Assembly (NCBI RefSeq): GCF_023343835.1
Contig: NC_064471.1
Span: 4,887,598-4,951,597 of the forward strand
Length of the DNA: 64,000 nucleotides
Source: Lagopus muta
Taxonomy: Eukaryota > Chordata > Aves > Galliformes > Phasianidae
Reading direction: 5' to 3'
Under the pieces are notes generated by a model. The model had not been told where the DNA came from and did not search any database. It saw only the letters and a program-made list of their open reading frames with translations. Made by a program: the position numbers and the translations under genes. Positions 30,327 to 42,153 of the stretch are shown here, piece by piece (position 1 is the first letter of the stretch; every line of letters starts with the position of its first letter).

Positions 30327-30344
30327 TGGCGCCCAACGTGGGGC
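30327..30344 (+). promoter_or_regulatory. A-iv primer-binding site (tRNA-Lys)
   Basis: TGGCGCCCAACGTGGGGC, an exact complement of the tRNA-Lys(CUU) 3' end, six bases after the LTR. Confidence 0.92.
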
Positions 30345-30845
30345 TAGCTGCTTTTTAGCTTGTAGAAGGAATCTCTTTTTCCCTCTGCTCTTAGAGAGCT
30401 TCGTTAGGGAGCATTATCAGTAGTTCAAGTTTCTGTGCTGGAAAACCTGACCTTGAAAGATTAGGCGTACTGCCAGTGTTCTGGGATATTTGTAAACTTT
30501 GAGCACTACTTAGTCTGGGTCGTGCATTTTTTCCTTTTTTTTTTCCCTCCTCTTGTTAGCTTCAATTCATTAACCCCTTTTTAGCAAGCCCACCTAACTA
30601 AAGACGATGAACCTTCCTTCTCACGTGCACCATCAAAGATCTCAGATGTTAGAAGCAAACGCTCTCCGGCTCAAGTAAGGAATAATACACCGCGAATTAC
30701 CTTATGGTATTACCTACGTGACCATGGAGAAGACATGGGGAAGTGGCACGGTCAACCTACTCCTGTACTACGAGCCCAGGTGAAAGAATTACAAAGCAGA
30801 TCAACCAACAGTGCAGTTGCTCCAGTTACCACAGGTAATGAATAG
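30345..30845 (+). pseudogene. gag: A-iv leader and deleted gag
   Basis: The leader matches A-vi (agagagcttcgttagggagc). At GATGAACC (about 30606-30613), the normal gag start, the sequence jumps to the gag C-terminus (LWYYLRDHGEDMGKWH, then the UAG at 30843-30845). About 1.7 kb of gag is missing. The similar GATG..GAACC at both ends in A-vi suggests a microhomology deletion. Confidence 0.82.
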
Positions 30846-31757
30846 AGGGGCCCTGCCCTCAGTCAGGAGGGGGAAAGGGATAATAGAGTATATTGGACTG
30901 TGTGGATTCGATGGCCTGGCACATCAGAACCACTGAAATATAAGGCCCTGGTGGACACTGGTGCACAGTGCACTCTGATGCCCTCGAGTCATGAAGGGAC
31001 AGAATCAATCCATATTTCTGGAGTGACCGGGGGCTCTCAAGAATTGACTGTGTTGGAGGCTGAGACAAGCCTCACTGGTAAGGACTGGCAAAAACATCCT
31101 ATTGTGACGGGCCCAGGGGCTCCATGTATACTAGGTATTGATTATCTCAGAAGGGGGCATTTCAAGGATCCTAAGGGGTATCGATGGGCCTTTGGAATAG
31201 CTGCTGTGGACACAGACAACATTAAGCAGCTGTCTGTTTTGCCTGGCCTGTCAGAAGATCCGTCTGTTGTGGGGCTGCTGCGAGTAAAAGAGCAACAGGT
31301 ACCGATTGCTACAAAAACGGTGCACAGGCGGCAGTACCGCACCAACAGGGATTCCTTGCTCCCCATTCATAAGTTGATTCGTCAACTGTAGAGTCAGGGA
31401 GTGATCAGCAAAACTCACTCGCCTTTTAACAGCCCCATATGGCCAGTGCGTAAAGCCAGTGGAGAATGGAGGTTGGCGGTGGACTACCGTGGCCTGAATG
31501 AAGTCACACCCCCACTGAGTGCTGCTGTGCCGGACATGTTAGAACTCCAGTATGAACTGGAGTCAAAAGCGGCCAAATGGTATGCCACCATTGACATTGC
31601 TAATGCCTTCTTTTCCATTCCTTTGGCCAAAGAATGTAAGCCACATTTCGCTTTCACATGGAGGGGCATTCAGTATACCTGGAACCGTTTGCCCCAGGGG
31701 TGGAAACACAGCCCGACCATTTGCCATGGGTTGATCCAAACTGTATTGGAACAGGGC
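30846..31757 (+). pseudogene. pol: A-iv pol 5' half: protease and N-terminal RT
   Basis: In frame after the UAG: 18-codon linker, protease LVDTGAQCTLMPSS, then the RT N-terminus with one premature TAG at 31388-31390, DIANAFFSIPLAKE and LPQGWKHSPTICHG. It stops at GTATTGGAACAGGGCAG, exactly where the opposite-strand 3' half begins. Apart from the TAG it is well preserved. Confidence 0.88.
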
Positions 31758-31819
31758 AGTTATCCAACACCTCAATTTTGGCATCTCGGTCTACCTGATG
31801 GTTGTTTTGCTGTTCTTCA
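31758..31819 (-). pseudogene. pol: Short family A RNase H/integrase fragment
   Basis: cacctcaattttggcatctc followed by ggtctacctgatggttgttt matches the HQVDRAARIEV region seen at 28478-28530, on the minus strand. It is isolated between A-iv and family C sequence. Confidence 0.7.
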
Positions 31820-32250
31820 GTTGTATAATTGAGTATCCTAATCATGAGACCAAGTGCTGGGTGTTTGTGGAAGTTGAGGAATTGTATTGTTTGATTTGTG
31901 GACTTTGAAGGCACTGGGAGAAACTGTCTTAATGGTATGTGGAAATGCAGTTGTTAATGGTATGTGGAAATGTTACTGAAGGTAGAAATAGTGGAATTTG
32001 GGGGAAGAAAAAAAAACAACAATTAAAAAAACGGCAAAAAGATTAAGGAAAACAGTGAGTTTGGGATATTAGAGTTTGGACCAGCACAAGAACACATCCC
32101 CGCACTACCTCCCTCCCACCGTGGCTTGTAAGAACAACTTGGAGTGGGAGAAAGAGCTGGGGGCCAGAGCATCCCGCTGTGACTGTGAAGGGTGTATTAC
32201 TTGTGAATGGGGATGGGACGGGACACTGGAAGTGAGAATAGGAAGTGAGA
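31820..32250 (+). pseudogene. gag: Family C gag remnant
   Basis: Parallels 25422-25620 and 43608-43990 (gagtatcctaatcatgagac; later agaacacatccccgcactac). No long frame remains. It is interrupted by a CR1 at 32251. Confidence 0.65.
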
Positions 32251-32526
32251 CTAGGGGAAAGGGATCCAAGTTGAAGGCGGGAAGATTTAGGTTGGATGAT
32301 AGGGGGAAGTTCTTTACAAGGAGAGTGGTTAGGCCCTGGAATGCTGCCCAGGGAGGTTGTGGATGCCCCGTCCTTGGACGTGTTCAAGGCCAGGTTGGAC
32401 GGGGTCCTGGGCAACCTGATCTAAATGTGTATGTTTGGTGGCCCTGCCAGGCAGAGGGGTTGGAACTACATGATCCTTGAGGTCCCTTCCAACCCGGGTG
32501 ATTCTGTGATTCTGTGTGATTCTGTA
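32251..32526 (+). mobile_element. CR1 3' fragment inserted in family C gag
   Basis: Plus-strand CR1 terminus: aagatttaggttggatgata, ttcaaggccaggttggacgg, then GATTCTGTGATTCTGTGTGATTCTG at the end (about 32500-32526). The flanking gag resumes as atagccatcatctgcagaga, parallel to 43990. Confidence 0.87.
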
Positions 32527-33375
32527 ATAGCCATCATCTGCAGAGAGCTGGGGAAACCCGATATCCAGTGTGAGCACTGAAAACCTGGGGAGAGGAGGGG
32601 GTGAAACAGAAATTACTAACATTATATTTCAGTAATGATGAAAGTCTGGAAAGTGAAAAGGGTTTGGGAAAAAAACAGGCTAAGGAAGGCAAAGCTGAGC
32701 AAGGTGTAACAGGGATGTCCCTTACCTAGAAGAAGACGTAAGGGGGAGCCTGGAAGGGCTCAGGGAAAGTTTCACCCTCACTGGACAAAAAGCAGCTGGG
32801 GAAGCAGGGTAAAGAGGCTTATTTTCTGATACAGGTGCATCTTACTCTGTGCTACATCAAGAATTATTACCCATAGATGATTTTTGTAATAGTTGTAGGA
32901 GCTACTGGTAAAAGAAGTTTACTTTTTTTTAGACCAATTAAATACAGGCAAGGAGAACAAGTAGGAATATATAAATACTTGTACATGCCAGGTCCTCCAA
33001 AACGATTATTTGGGCATGACATGTTAGAATAGTTGAATGTACAGATTAAATTCAGTAGAGAAAATTGGAGCTAGCAAGACCAATTGACTGAAAATTTTAA
33101 GTCTGGCTGAAAGGTGAGATGGGTTCCATAAATGAAAGTAAAAAGGCAAGAACGCTTCACAGTGACAGAGAATAAGGGGGGTGAAGGGGAATAGTTAGAG
33201 ATAGTTTACAGAAGCAAGAATGTAGAGCTTGTTAGAAAATAAGGGATAGCAGACACTGTGTCTGGGATAGTGAGGGGGATGAAGGCCATAAAGATAAGGG
33301 TTTGAGAACAGCCCGAGGACATTTGGCAGGGATGTGATTAGATGTCTACAGGGCAAGAAGAAACCGTTAAGGGGG
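32527..33375 (+). pseudogene. pro: Family C gag end and protease
   Basis: Contains FSDTGASYSVLHQELLPIDD (DTG at 32828-32836), a retropepsin active site, followed by a stretch parallel to 44480-44660. Frames are broken. It ends against an oppositely oriented LTR at 33376. Confidence 0.7.
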
Positions 33376-33600
33376 TGTTGGAAATATCCAAGTAATTTTT
33401 GCCAGGATGGTATCTATCTCTGATAAAAGCAGATTTTATTCGCCATTGCAATGGCAGGCATCATGCAAGCAGGAGCGTGCCTATGGACACAACATGACAG
33501 CCTTTCTACCTGGTTTTCTCCCCCTTGCCTCCCCCCCTCCCCTGTTTCCACACTGGCTGGGTACTCCAGGTTCAAAATCTTATCATAATCCCGGTTCACA
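33376..33600 (-). repeat. Family C 3' LTR with internal deletion
   Basis: Keeps the 3' ~215 bp (TGTTGGAAATATCC to about cttatcataa) and the terminal ...TTCACA, but lacks about 430 bp of U3. Adjoins the polypurine tract and env to the right. Confidence 0.82.
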
Positions 33601-34740
33601 ATTCCCCCCTTTTTCTTTTTTATACATTTCTGCAATTCCTTTTTTTTTTTTTTTTTTAAGGTTCACTTTTATAGAGATCACCTTCGTCTTCACATTATCT
33701 CCCATCTCCTCTAATACCATAATTTTATCCAAAGGTAATGGCTCCATTGGTGTTTGCTTCAATAGTGCTCTCTCTATCAATCACTCTACTAGTCCCCTCA
33801 CAAAGGGGATAACACAGCAACCAGTGGCCATCAGGGCTCCTGATACAACTATCAAAGAAGTAAATGTGGATACAGTCACCCCTTTCCATTCACCAAACCA
33901 GGACTCCAACCATCCAGTGACAGAAGTATCTATTCCTGATTTTTCTGCCACTTCATTGACAAGGGTGGTACCAAGCCCTTGCAATGCCTTCGTTATTATG
34001 TCATCCAGAGCTGTGTTATTGGGATGAAGGTGCAACAACGGGTACCCAGCGTTACATATACACTCTTTTATCATACCTTAGGAGATCCTATTTTCGCAGG
34101 ACATCCTACTTGTGGCATCTAACTGTCCTGCAATTCTCTTTATTGCGCTTTTTGCATAATTTGTAAATCTCCATTGATTATAACAGATGTAGTTAATCCA
34201 ATCTACATTCTTGTTGATCATCACCCACCAGGACAGTGACCCAAACCCTGAAACAGTTTGATTTCTTGCCTTAAAATCATCGGGAACAACAAGAAGAGGA
34301 AAGTTGTAATCCTTAGCTTGCCCACATACCAAACAATACTGATATGCCATGATGTTTGTCACAAGAGATACATAAGTATTTACAGCAAATGCTGCACTCA
34401 TCAAATCAACATTTCTAACAATTACAAAAGCCCACATTTCTGTCTTTGGATTCACAATTTTAAGGGTCCAGCTGACTTCAGTTCTCACTGTGTTCGAGGG
34501 ACCTTCTTAACTCTGGTATTCTGTATCCACAATGCTTTTACTGTTGTGTGGGATGTTAGCAGCACCTGGAACAGACCTACCCAGCTTGGTTCCAGAGGCA
34601 AATCTGGAACAGATCTGCTATATACATATTATCGAGCCATATCAAGGCCTTGGGCTCTAGTTCCTAGAACCAGTTTCTCTTTTTCTCAAAGCTATTCCTG
34701 TAGACTTATCACATGCGCAGTTAGTATTTCGCTCCCTACT
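33601..34740 (-). pseudogene. env: Family C envelope remnant
   Basis: The minus strand encodes SU/TM pieces: 34488-34078 (LTNIMAYQYCLVCGQAKDYN; AKSAIKRIAGQLDATSRM) and 34074-33781 (PNNTALDDIITKALQGLG; SWFGEWKGVTVSTFTSLIVV; GCCVIPFV). The CLVC motif resembles the SU isomerase CxxC of gamma-type envelopes. The heptad region after QLDATS is shortened here compared with 38579-38791. Frameshifted. Confidence 0.78.
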
Positions 34741-35450
34741 TGGGTAGAGATCCCTGTTTGTACAACATAAGGCCTTTTGTACAGTATTTTGAAAGGACTT
34801 AACCCCTCTATGGCTCTAGGTTTCATTCTGGTATTAAGGAGAGCCAAAGGCAACAACTGTGATCAGGATAGTCCAGCTTCCTGGCCCAGTTTTACACCCT
34901 ATGATTTAATTAGATAGTTCATCTTTTCCCTCTGACCACTCGCCTGTGGTCTGTGTGCTATGTGCAATTGCCAATTTATTCCCAATGCTTGCTGACCTGT
35001 TGGACAATCTCTGCAATAAAATGAGTTCCCTGGTTGAAGGGTACTGTTGCAGGACACCTAAACCTTGGAAGAATCTCCTGCAAAAGTACCTTGGTTACTT
35101 CCTTGGCTCTATTGGTCCATCAAGGGAATGCTTCAAGTCACCCTGAGAGGGTATTGGTTAGAACTAGCATATATCAAAACCCTCCTTTTTCCTGGCAGTT
35201 AAAAAAAAAAAATCAATTTGCAATTGTTGCCCTGGAAGGTTCCCTTTCCAACAAGCCCCACTCGTACCCTGTTCCTGGTACTAGGATTGTACAGTGACTT
35301 GCTGGTGTCTGTACCCCCCCTGTTTTATTATGTTCCCTTAGAACCAAATTCTATAAAATACTAACGGGCACAACAGTGTGTCCATCTGGATATGCACCCA
35401 TCTGTCAGCTTGCTCTCTTCCCTTCATTCATTAGATTCCTATCCTTTCTA
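34741..35450 (-). pseudogene. pol: Family C integrase remnant
   Basis: The minus strand contains RMKPRAIEGLSPFKILYKRP, a typical gamma-type integrase C-terminal segment, and upstream a degenerate core in broken frames. It is followed by env in the standard pol-env order. Confidence 0.65.
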
Positions 35451-36510
35451 GAGTACCTTATAGGTTCTGACTAAGGTTCAGATATTTCAAGTTTACCGTC
35501 TGGAATTAAAGCCGTTCTCCAATTTCTTTTCCTTCAGCTGCCTGTTTTGCCACCTGATCCACCATCATATTTCCAGTTTCCTGTACAGTGTCACTCCTCT
35601 GATGTCCTTTACAATTTTTAACAGCCATGATGTTCTTTGGTAGATTTACATCATGCTGAATTTGTTTTCCTTATGTGTAAGCAATCCTCGCTCTTTCCAG
35701 ATGGCACCATGAGTGGGTACCACCCTAAAAGCATATTTAGCATCTGTCCATATATTTAAGGTTCTTGTCAAGGCAATTATTTCGGCCTTCTGAGTGGAAG
35801 TCCCCACAGGTAATGGTTTTGCTTCAATTACCTTGTCAGTAGCAGTTACTGCATGTCCTGCCTTACGGTTTCCTTGTCTTCACAAAACTGCTTCCGTCGA
35901 TGAATCCAGGACTCCTCAGCATCGTCCAATGGTTCCTCCTGTAGGTCTGACCAACTGGCACAGACAGTCTCCATGCAGTTGCACACTGCTGGCTTGGAGG
36001 CATCTGTGCGTTGGTGTTCTGGGTGTTCAGCAACTGACTTCCTTCTCTTTGATCAGTTGTGCTTTCTGTTGAAAAACTTGATAGCCATTTAAATCAAGAA
36101 ATTCAGCAAGCTCACAGTCCATTGTACACAGTCCTTTGTTACTGTAGCATCCACGTACTACAGTAAAGTTCCACTGTGAGATGGCTGATCCAAATCTCAG
36201 GCTCACAAGTTGACCAGTTCTCAAAAATCATTGGGCTGTTCTCACAACCCTGGGTATCACTGTGCAGGTTAACTGAATTATTATTAGTAGTACTTTTAAT
36301 TACTTTTTTTTTTTCTTCTCTCCATATTTGATTTTTCCTATTCAAAGGGAAATAATTTTAGACTTTCTTTGGCAAAACCAGGCAGAAAAAGTTGTACTTC
36401 AAATCCAGAACGGTAAACCCCACCTACTTATTCCTTAACTTGGTTAATAAAGATATACACCATGGGTTGAATATATTCAACATTTTATTAATTGCCCTCA
36501 AACCTTGTAC
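35451..36510 (-). pseudogene. pol: Family C RT (C-terminal) and RNase H remnant
   Basis: The minus strand gives LNIWTDAKYAFRVVPTHGAI (RNase H, with the conserved TD), upstream connection sequence, and RT from the LDLKxAFF region near 36400. It parallels the plus-strand copies at 41826-42112 and 45100-45460. Many stops. Confidence 0.7.
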
Positions 36511-36514
36511 CAAA

Positions 36515-37174
36515 TGTGGGAATCAAGTGTTGTTTCTGCATTATAATTGTATAATATTATTTTTATTTTATGATCTCCGCTATCATAGTTCTTTTTGGGA
36601 GTCCTTCTACTTATCTTGGGGAAGATCTCTGATAAGTTTACATCACTTATTGTATAGACAAACCTTCCCAGGAACACACTCTGTCTATAGGTGTATGTAT
36701 GTATATTTTGTCATACACACTGCAAGAATATCCTGCACAAGAGCAAACCTGAGAACAAGTCATGGTATGCCCAAGGAAGCGCCTGAAGAGACATTGGGAA
36801 GGCCTGACATCATCCCCCAGTGCTCTTTGTTTAACGATGATGACTTTAAAGAAAATCACCATATCAGTAGGACAAGGAGAGCACCGAGACATCTTGGAAA
36901 CAACAGGATGACTACTGACTGGCACCAGATAACAAACCAATTAACAAGTAAATAACAGATGTAAACCTTCTGATAAGATTGTGAACCTGGAGTACCCAGC
37001 CATTGGGGAAACAGGGAAGGGGAAGGCAAGGGGGAGAAAACCGGGTATAAAGGCTGTCATGTTGTGTACATAGGCATGCTCCTGCTTGCGGGACACCCGC
37101 CATTGCAATTGCGAATAAATTCTGCTTTTATCAGAGATACCGTCCTGACAAAAATTACTTGGATATTTCCAACA
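36515..37174 (+). mobile_element. Solo family C LTR inside family C RT
   Basis: Complete TGTGGGAATC...TTTCCAACA (660 bp) in plus orientation. Flanked by CAAA (36511-36514) and CGAA (37175-37178), a 4-bp target duplication with one change, as in gammaretroviruses. The interrupted RT (cttgtaccaaa | ctatagctc) is continuous at 41900-41925 in reverse complement. Confidence 0.9.
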
Positions 37175-37456
37175 CGAACTATAGCTCTTGCCATCCAATT
37201 TTTCATTTGCAAGATTGGGGAGTTGTATTTGGATTTCTATCCAATTAATAAACCAAAATCAAAAAAGTTATTTATTATTTCTTTTGTCCTCTTACTTGTT
37301 CTCTTAGCCTGTATTTAATTTGTCTAAAAAAAAGTAAACTTCTCTTGCCAGTAGCTCCTACAACTAATACAAAAATCATCTATGGGTAATAATTCTTGAT
37401 GTGGCACAAAGTAAGAGGCACCCGTATCAGAAAATAAACCTCTTTACCCTGCTTCC
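37175..37456 (-). pseudogene. pol: Family C protease-RT junction
   Basis: The reverse complement matches 41826-41935 (attggatagaaatccaaata) and the protease region at 32800-32890 (aagaattattacccatagat). It is the 5' end of the minus-strand pol that continues at 36510. Confidence 0.72.
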
Positions 37457-38184
37457 TGTTGGAAATATCCAAATAATTTTTGTCAGGACGGTATCTCTGA
37501 TAAAAGCAGAATTTATTCGCGATTGCAATGGCGGGTGTCCCGCAAGCAGGAGCATGCCTATGTACACAACATGACAGCCTTTATACCGTTTTCTTCCCCC
37601 CCCCCCCCTTGCCTTCTCCCCCTCCCCTGTTTCCCCAATGGCTGGGTACTCCAGGTTCACAGTCTTATCAGAAGGCTTTACATTTGTTGTTTACTTGTTA
37701 ATTGGATTGTTATCTGGTGTCAGTCCTGTTGTCTCCAAGATGTCTCAACACCCTTCTTGTTTATACTGATATGGTGATTCTGTTCAGAGTCCTTGTTTAA
37801 CAAAGAGTACGGAAGGGAGGTGCCCAACCTTCCTCAATACCTTCTTCAGGCACTCCCCGAGGCATGTAATGAATTGTCCTTTTAAATTACGCAGGATACT
37901 GTTGTAGTGTGTGTGACATATTCTCAGTACTGGCTATACATAAGTTGTTACTAGCTTATATATATATTCATACATATTACTTTACTTATATACCAAATAT
38001 GTGTTGTTGGGGAAGATTTATCTAGGGGATTACCAATAAAATTCTATCAGAGAACCCCAATAATGTAGAAAGGCCCCTGAAAAGAACTATTAGTTCTAAT
38101 AAATGACCCAAATAGTAGAGAGGCCATGAAATTAACAAAATTCTTATTTTGTTCCTGATGCAGAAACAACATTCAATTCTCACA
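37457..38184 (-). repeat. Family C LTR (728 bp)
   Basis: TGTTGGAAATATCC to AATTCTCACA on the plus strand, longer and more diverged than other copies. The polypurine tract at 38185-38207 makes it the 3' LTR of the env to the right. It also sits where a 5' LTR of the pol to the left would be, so a tandem arrangement sharing one LTR is possible. Confidence 0.82.
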
Positions 38185-38785
38185 ATTCCCCCTTTTTTTT
38201 TTTTTAATACACTGCTGATTTCTGCAAATTTTTGTTCTTTAAGGCATTATCCTACACATTTCCTTCTCTTCTTCACTTTCCTCATTCCCCATTTCCTCTA
38301 ATAACATCATTTTATTCGAATACAATGGTGGCTCCATTGGCTTTGTTTTAATAGTACTGTTTCAATCAATCGCTGTACCAATCCTTTCACACAGGGAATG
38401 ACAAAGCACCCAATAGTCACCAGGGCTCCTGCTACTGTAATCAGAGACGTAAATATTGATATAATTGCCCCTTTCCATTTACCAAACCAGAAATCCAACC
38501 ATCCAGTGATAGAGGTATCTACACCTGAATTCTCTGCCAATTCATCAGCAGGAGTGGTAAGTCCTTGCAATGCCTTAGTTATTGTGCCATATGGAGCTGT
38601 GTTATTGGGGCTGAAAGTGCAACATGAGTACCTAACATTACACATACACCTCCTTTTTCTGCTAGCATCATATCTAGAGCAATCCTATTTTCCCAGGCCA
38701 TCTTACTTGTGGCATCTAATTGTTCTGCAATTCCCTTAATGGCACTTTCTGTATAATTTATAAATCGCTGTTGATTATAATAAAT
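38185..38785 (-). pseudogene. env: Family C envelope TM
   Basis: The minus strand encodes KGIAEQLDATSKMAWENRIA, then LDMMLAEKGGVCVML, the heptad/immunosuppressive-type region of class I TM subunits. After a frameshift come TKALQGL, a membrane-proximal WFGKWKG and the span. This copy retains the heptad region lost at 34.1 kb. It is cut at 38785 by the A-v LTR. Confidence 0.8.
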
Positions 38786-39322
38786 TGTCAACGGTTTACA
38801 GGCTGGTTCGGCCCGGTTCCGTAACTAGCGGGGCGGAGGGATCCACAGATCCACGCCTCCGGAAAAAAAAGAAACAGGGGACCCCAAAATAATTAAAACA
38901 GTGGCAACGATCTGAGGAGAAACAAAATAATTTACTAAGTATATTATCGGAATGCAAGATAACACACTATAATACAATATAATCAGAATTGAAGCTAATA
39001 AATCAAAAATAATGAGAGAGAGAGAGAATGTCCGAAAGGTGGATAGGCCTCACCACAACGCTGAGGTGAGAAGCGCAGTCCAGCTGAGCAGCAGGGAGAC
39101 GGGAGCAGCACCCACGACGAAGGGCAGGCGAGAAAGAGCAATCAGGTGACCTTGCCAGGAGTTAAACCTCCTCTCCCTGACCGCAAGGTCCCCTGGGAAA
39201 TGTAGTTCTTCTTCTCTTCAGGGCAGGTACCCAGGACTTGAGCATTGACAGTTAAAGTCCCAGTGCCCCACATGATGTTATGATGTGGAAGACCAAAAGC
39301 CAAAAATCACAAAACCATTACA
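38786..39322 (-). repeat. A-v 3' LTR
   Basis: TGTCAACGGTTTACAGG to AACCATTACA, then the polypurine tract at 39323-39338. It has only one unit resembling the GC-rich repeat block of the A-ii LTR. Confidence 0.87.
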
Positions 39323-40928
39323 TTCCACCCCTTATTCTACATCACTACATCACGCTTAATATATATACAAACAATAATTACCAAACATTAAACACACGCA
39401 CACACAAAAATCTGTATATTTACATGGAATTACTGGCTGCACTCCCCCAACAACAAATTCTCTTGTGGTACACACTGAACGTCCCCGTTTCTCTGCATCA
39501 CCCACCAAGTGGACCCAGGCCCCTGAGCAAAAACAATTCCACGAAGAGGTTTGCCCTTCCCAGAAGCTGGAAAGACCCAAACCGCTTTTCCCAACATGTT
39601 CTTTACATGTACTACAGGAACCTTATCTCCCTTGACAGTATGTAGGGAGCTAGCAGGACCATCGCGATTGATTGATCCTCTAGTATTGACTAACCAGGCA
39701 GCTTCGGCCAAATGCTTCTCCCAATGCTTAAACGTTTCGCCACCCATTGCTTTCAACATGGTTTTTAGCAACCCAATGAAGCGTTCAATTTTACCAGAAG
39801 CTGGTGCATGATAGGGGATATGATAAATCCACTCAATGCCATGATCTTTGGCCCAAGTGTTTACAATAGAATTTTTGAAATGAGTCCCATTACCTGACTC
39901 AATTCTTTCTGGAGCGCCATGTCGCCATGGGACTTGTTTCTCAAGCCCTAATATGGTGTTTCGGGCGGTAGCACGGGGTACTGCAAATGTTTCGAGCCAC
40001 CTGGTGGTTGCCTCCACCATGGTGAGCACATAACGCATACCATTGCGAGATCGTGGCAAGGTGATATAATCAACCTGCCATGCCTCCCCATATTTATACT
40101 TTTGCCATCGCCCTTCCTCCCAGAGAGGTTTCATCCTCTTGGCTTGTTTAATTGTGGTGCATGTGTCACAGTCATGGATAACCTGTGCAATAGCATCCAT
40201 AGTTATGTCCACCCCTCGGTCTCTGGCCCATTTGTATGTTGCATCTCTCCCTCGATGACCTGGGGTCTCATGGGCCCACTGAACTAGAAATAATTCACTC
40301 TTCTGTTGCTAGTCCAAGTCTATTTGAGCCACCTTAATTTTGGCATCTAGATCTACCTGATGGTTATTTTCATGTTCTTCAGTAGCCCGACTCTTGGGCA
40401 CATGAGCATCTACATGGTGCACCTTTACAACCATATTGTTTATTCAGGCAGCAATGTTTTTCCACCGTTCAGCAGCCCAAATAGGTTTACCCGTTCTTTG
40501 CCAGTTATTTTGCTCCCACTGCTGTAACCACCCCCATAAGGCATTTGCTACCATCCACGAGTCAGTGTAAAGATAGAGCATTGGCCACCCCTCCCATTCA
40601 GCGACATCTAAGGCCAGTTGGACAGCCTTTACCTCTGCAAATTGGCTTGATTTTCCTTTCCCTTCAGTGGCCTCTGCAACTTGTCGTGTGGGGCTCCACA
40701 CAGCAGATTTCCATCTGCAATGCTTTCCCACAATACGACACGATCCATCTGTGAACAGGGCATATTTCTTTTCATAGTCTGGTAGTTCATTGTATGGTGG
40801 GGCCTCTTTAGCACGTAATACTACTTCTGCTGGTGGTGTTCCAAACTTTTTACCTTCAGGCCAGTCCATGATCACCTCTAGGATTCCTGGACGGCTGAGG
40901 TTCCCCATCCGCGCTCGCTGCGTAGTAG
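39323..40928 (-). pseudogene. pol: A-v pol: RNase H and integrase
   Basis: The integrase frame 40212-39430 (260 codons) retains HDCDTCTTIKQAK, WQVDYITLP and GKIERFIG. The middle Asp region reads ESGNGTHF, so the catalytic Asp is replaced by Gly. RNase H (about 41010-40444) is open with FTDGSC, AEVKA and YTDS. The joining segment has frameshifts. It is truncated at 40928 by a family C LTR, so RT and gag are absent. Confidence 0.87.
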
Positions 40929-41591
40929 TGCTGGAAATATGCAAGTAATTTTTCTCAGGACAGCATCTCTGATAAAAACAGAATTTATTCGCAATTGCAA
41001 TGGCGGGCATCCCGCAAGTAGGAGTGCGCCTATGGACACAACATGACAGCCTTTATACTCGGTTTTCTCACCCTTGCCTCCCCCCTCCCCCCGTTTCCCC
41101 AATGGCTGCGTACTCCAGGTTCACAATCTTATCAGAAGGTTTACATCTGTTATTTACTTGTTAATTGGTTTGTTATCTGGTGCCAGTCAGTAGTCATCCT
41201 GTTGTTTCCAAGATGTCTCGGTGCTCTCCTTGTCCTACTGATATGGTGATTTTCTTTAAAGTCATCATCGTTAAACAAAGAGCACTGGGGGATGATGTCA
41301 GGCCTTCCCAATGACTCTTCAGGCACTTCCTTAGGCATGCCATGACTAGTTTTCTGGTTTTATCTCGTGCAGGATATTCTTGCAGTGTGTATGGCAAAAT
41401 ATACATATATACACCTATAGACAGAGTGTGTTCCTGGGAAGGTTTGTCTATACAATAAGTGATGTAAACTTATCAGAGATCTTCCCCAAGTTAAGTAGAG
41501 GGACTCCCAAAAAGAACTATGATAGCGTAGACCATATAATATAAAATAATATTATCCAATTCTAATGCAGAAACAACATTTGATTCCCACA
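40929..41591 (-). repeat. Family C LTR at a junction without target duplication
   Basis: TGCTGGAAATATGC to TTGATTCCCACA (663 bp). Left flank (GTAG) is family A pol; right flank (CGCA) is plus-strand family C pol. The flanks do not match each other, so this is not a simple solo LTR. Confidence 0.83.
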
Positions 41592-42120
41592 CGCACGTCA
41601 TTGCTTTGATACAAACTGGGAAAAGCAATGCTGTTTCCCTAGAAGTTACGTAAATCCTAAATTAAATACACACAGGATTGCAGACATCAGGAATGCCTGG
41701 CAGAGCCAAAAATGCAGCCCAGTAAAAATTAAGTTAAATTACACACAGGAGCCAGCCCACCCAGGGTAAAGCAATGCCCTTTGAGTATACAAGATTGTAG
41801 GAGGATAAAAGAAATAATAAATAACTTAGAATTTTGGATTATTAATTGGATAGAAATCCAAATACAACACCCCAATCTTGCAAATGAAAAATTGGATGGC
41901 AAGAGTTATAGTTTGGTACAAGATTTGAGGGCAATTAATAGAAGTGCTGAATATATACCAACCATGGTGTATATCTTTATTAACCAAGTTAAGGAATAAG
42001 TAGGTGGGGTTTACCATTCCAGATTTGAAGGGCACCTTTTTCTGCCTGGTTTTGCAAAAGAAAGTCTAAAATTATTTGCCTTTGAATAGTAAAACTCCAA
42101 TACGGGGACAAGGAAAAAAA
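41592..42120 (+). pseudogene. pol: Family C protease/RT remnant
   Basis: Plus strand with SYSLVQDLRAINRSAEYIPT (RT) and gatttgaagggcaccttttt, the LDLKxAFF region. It is parallel to 44690-45200. Confidence 0.75.
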
Positions 42121-42153
42121 TAAAATAATAATAATTCATCCAATTGAAACTAG

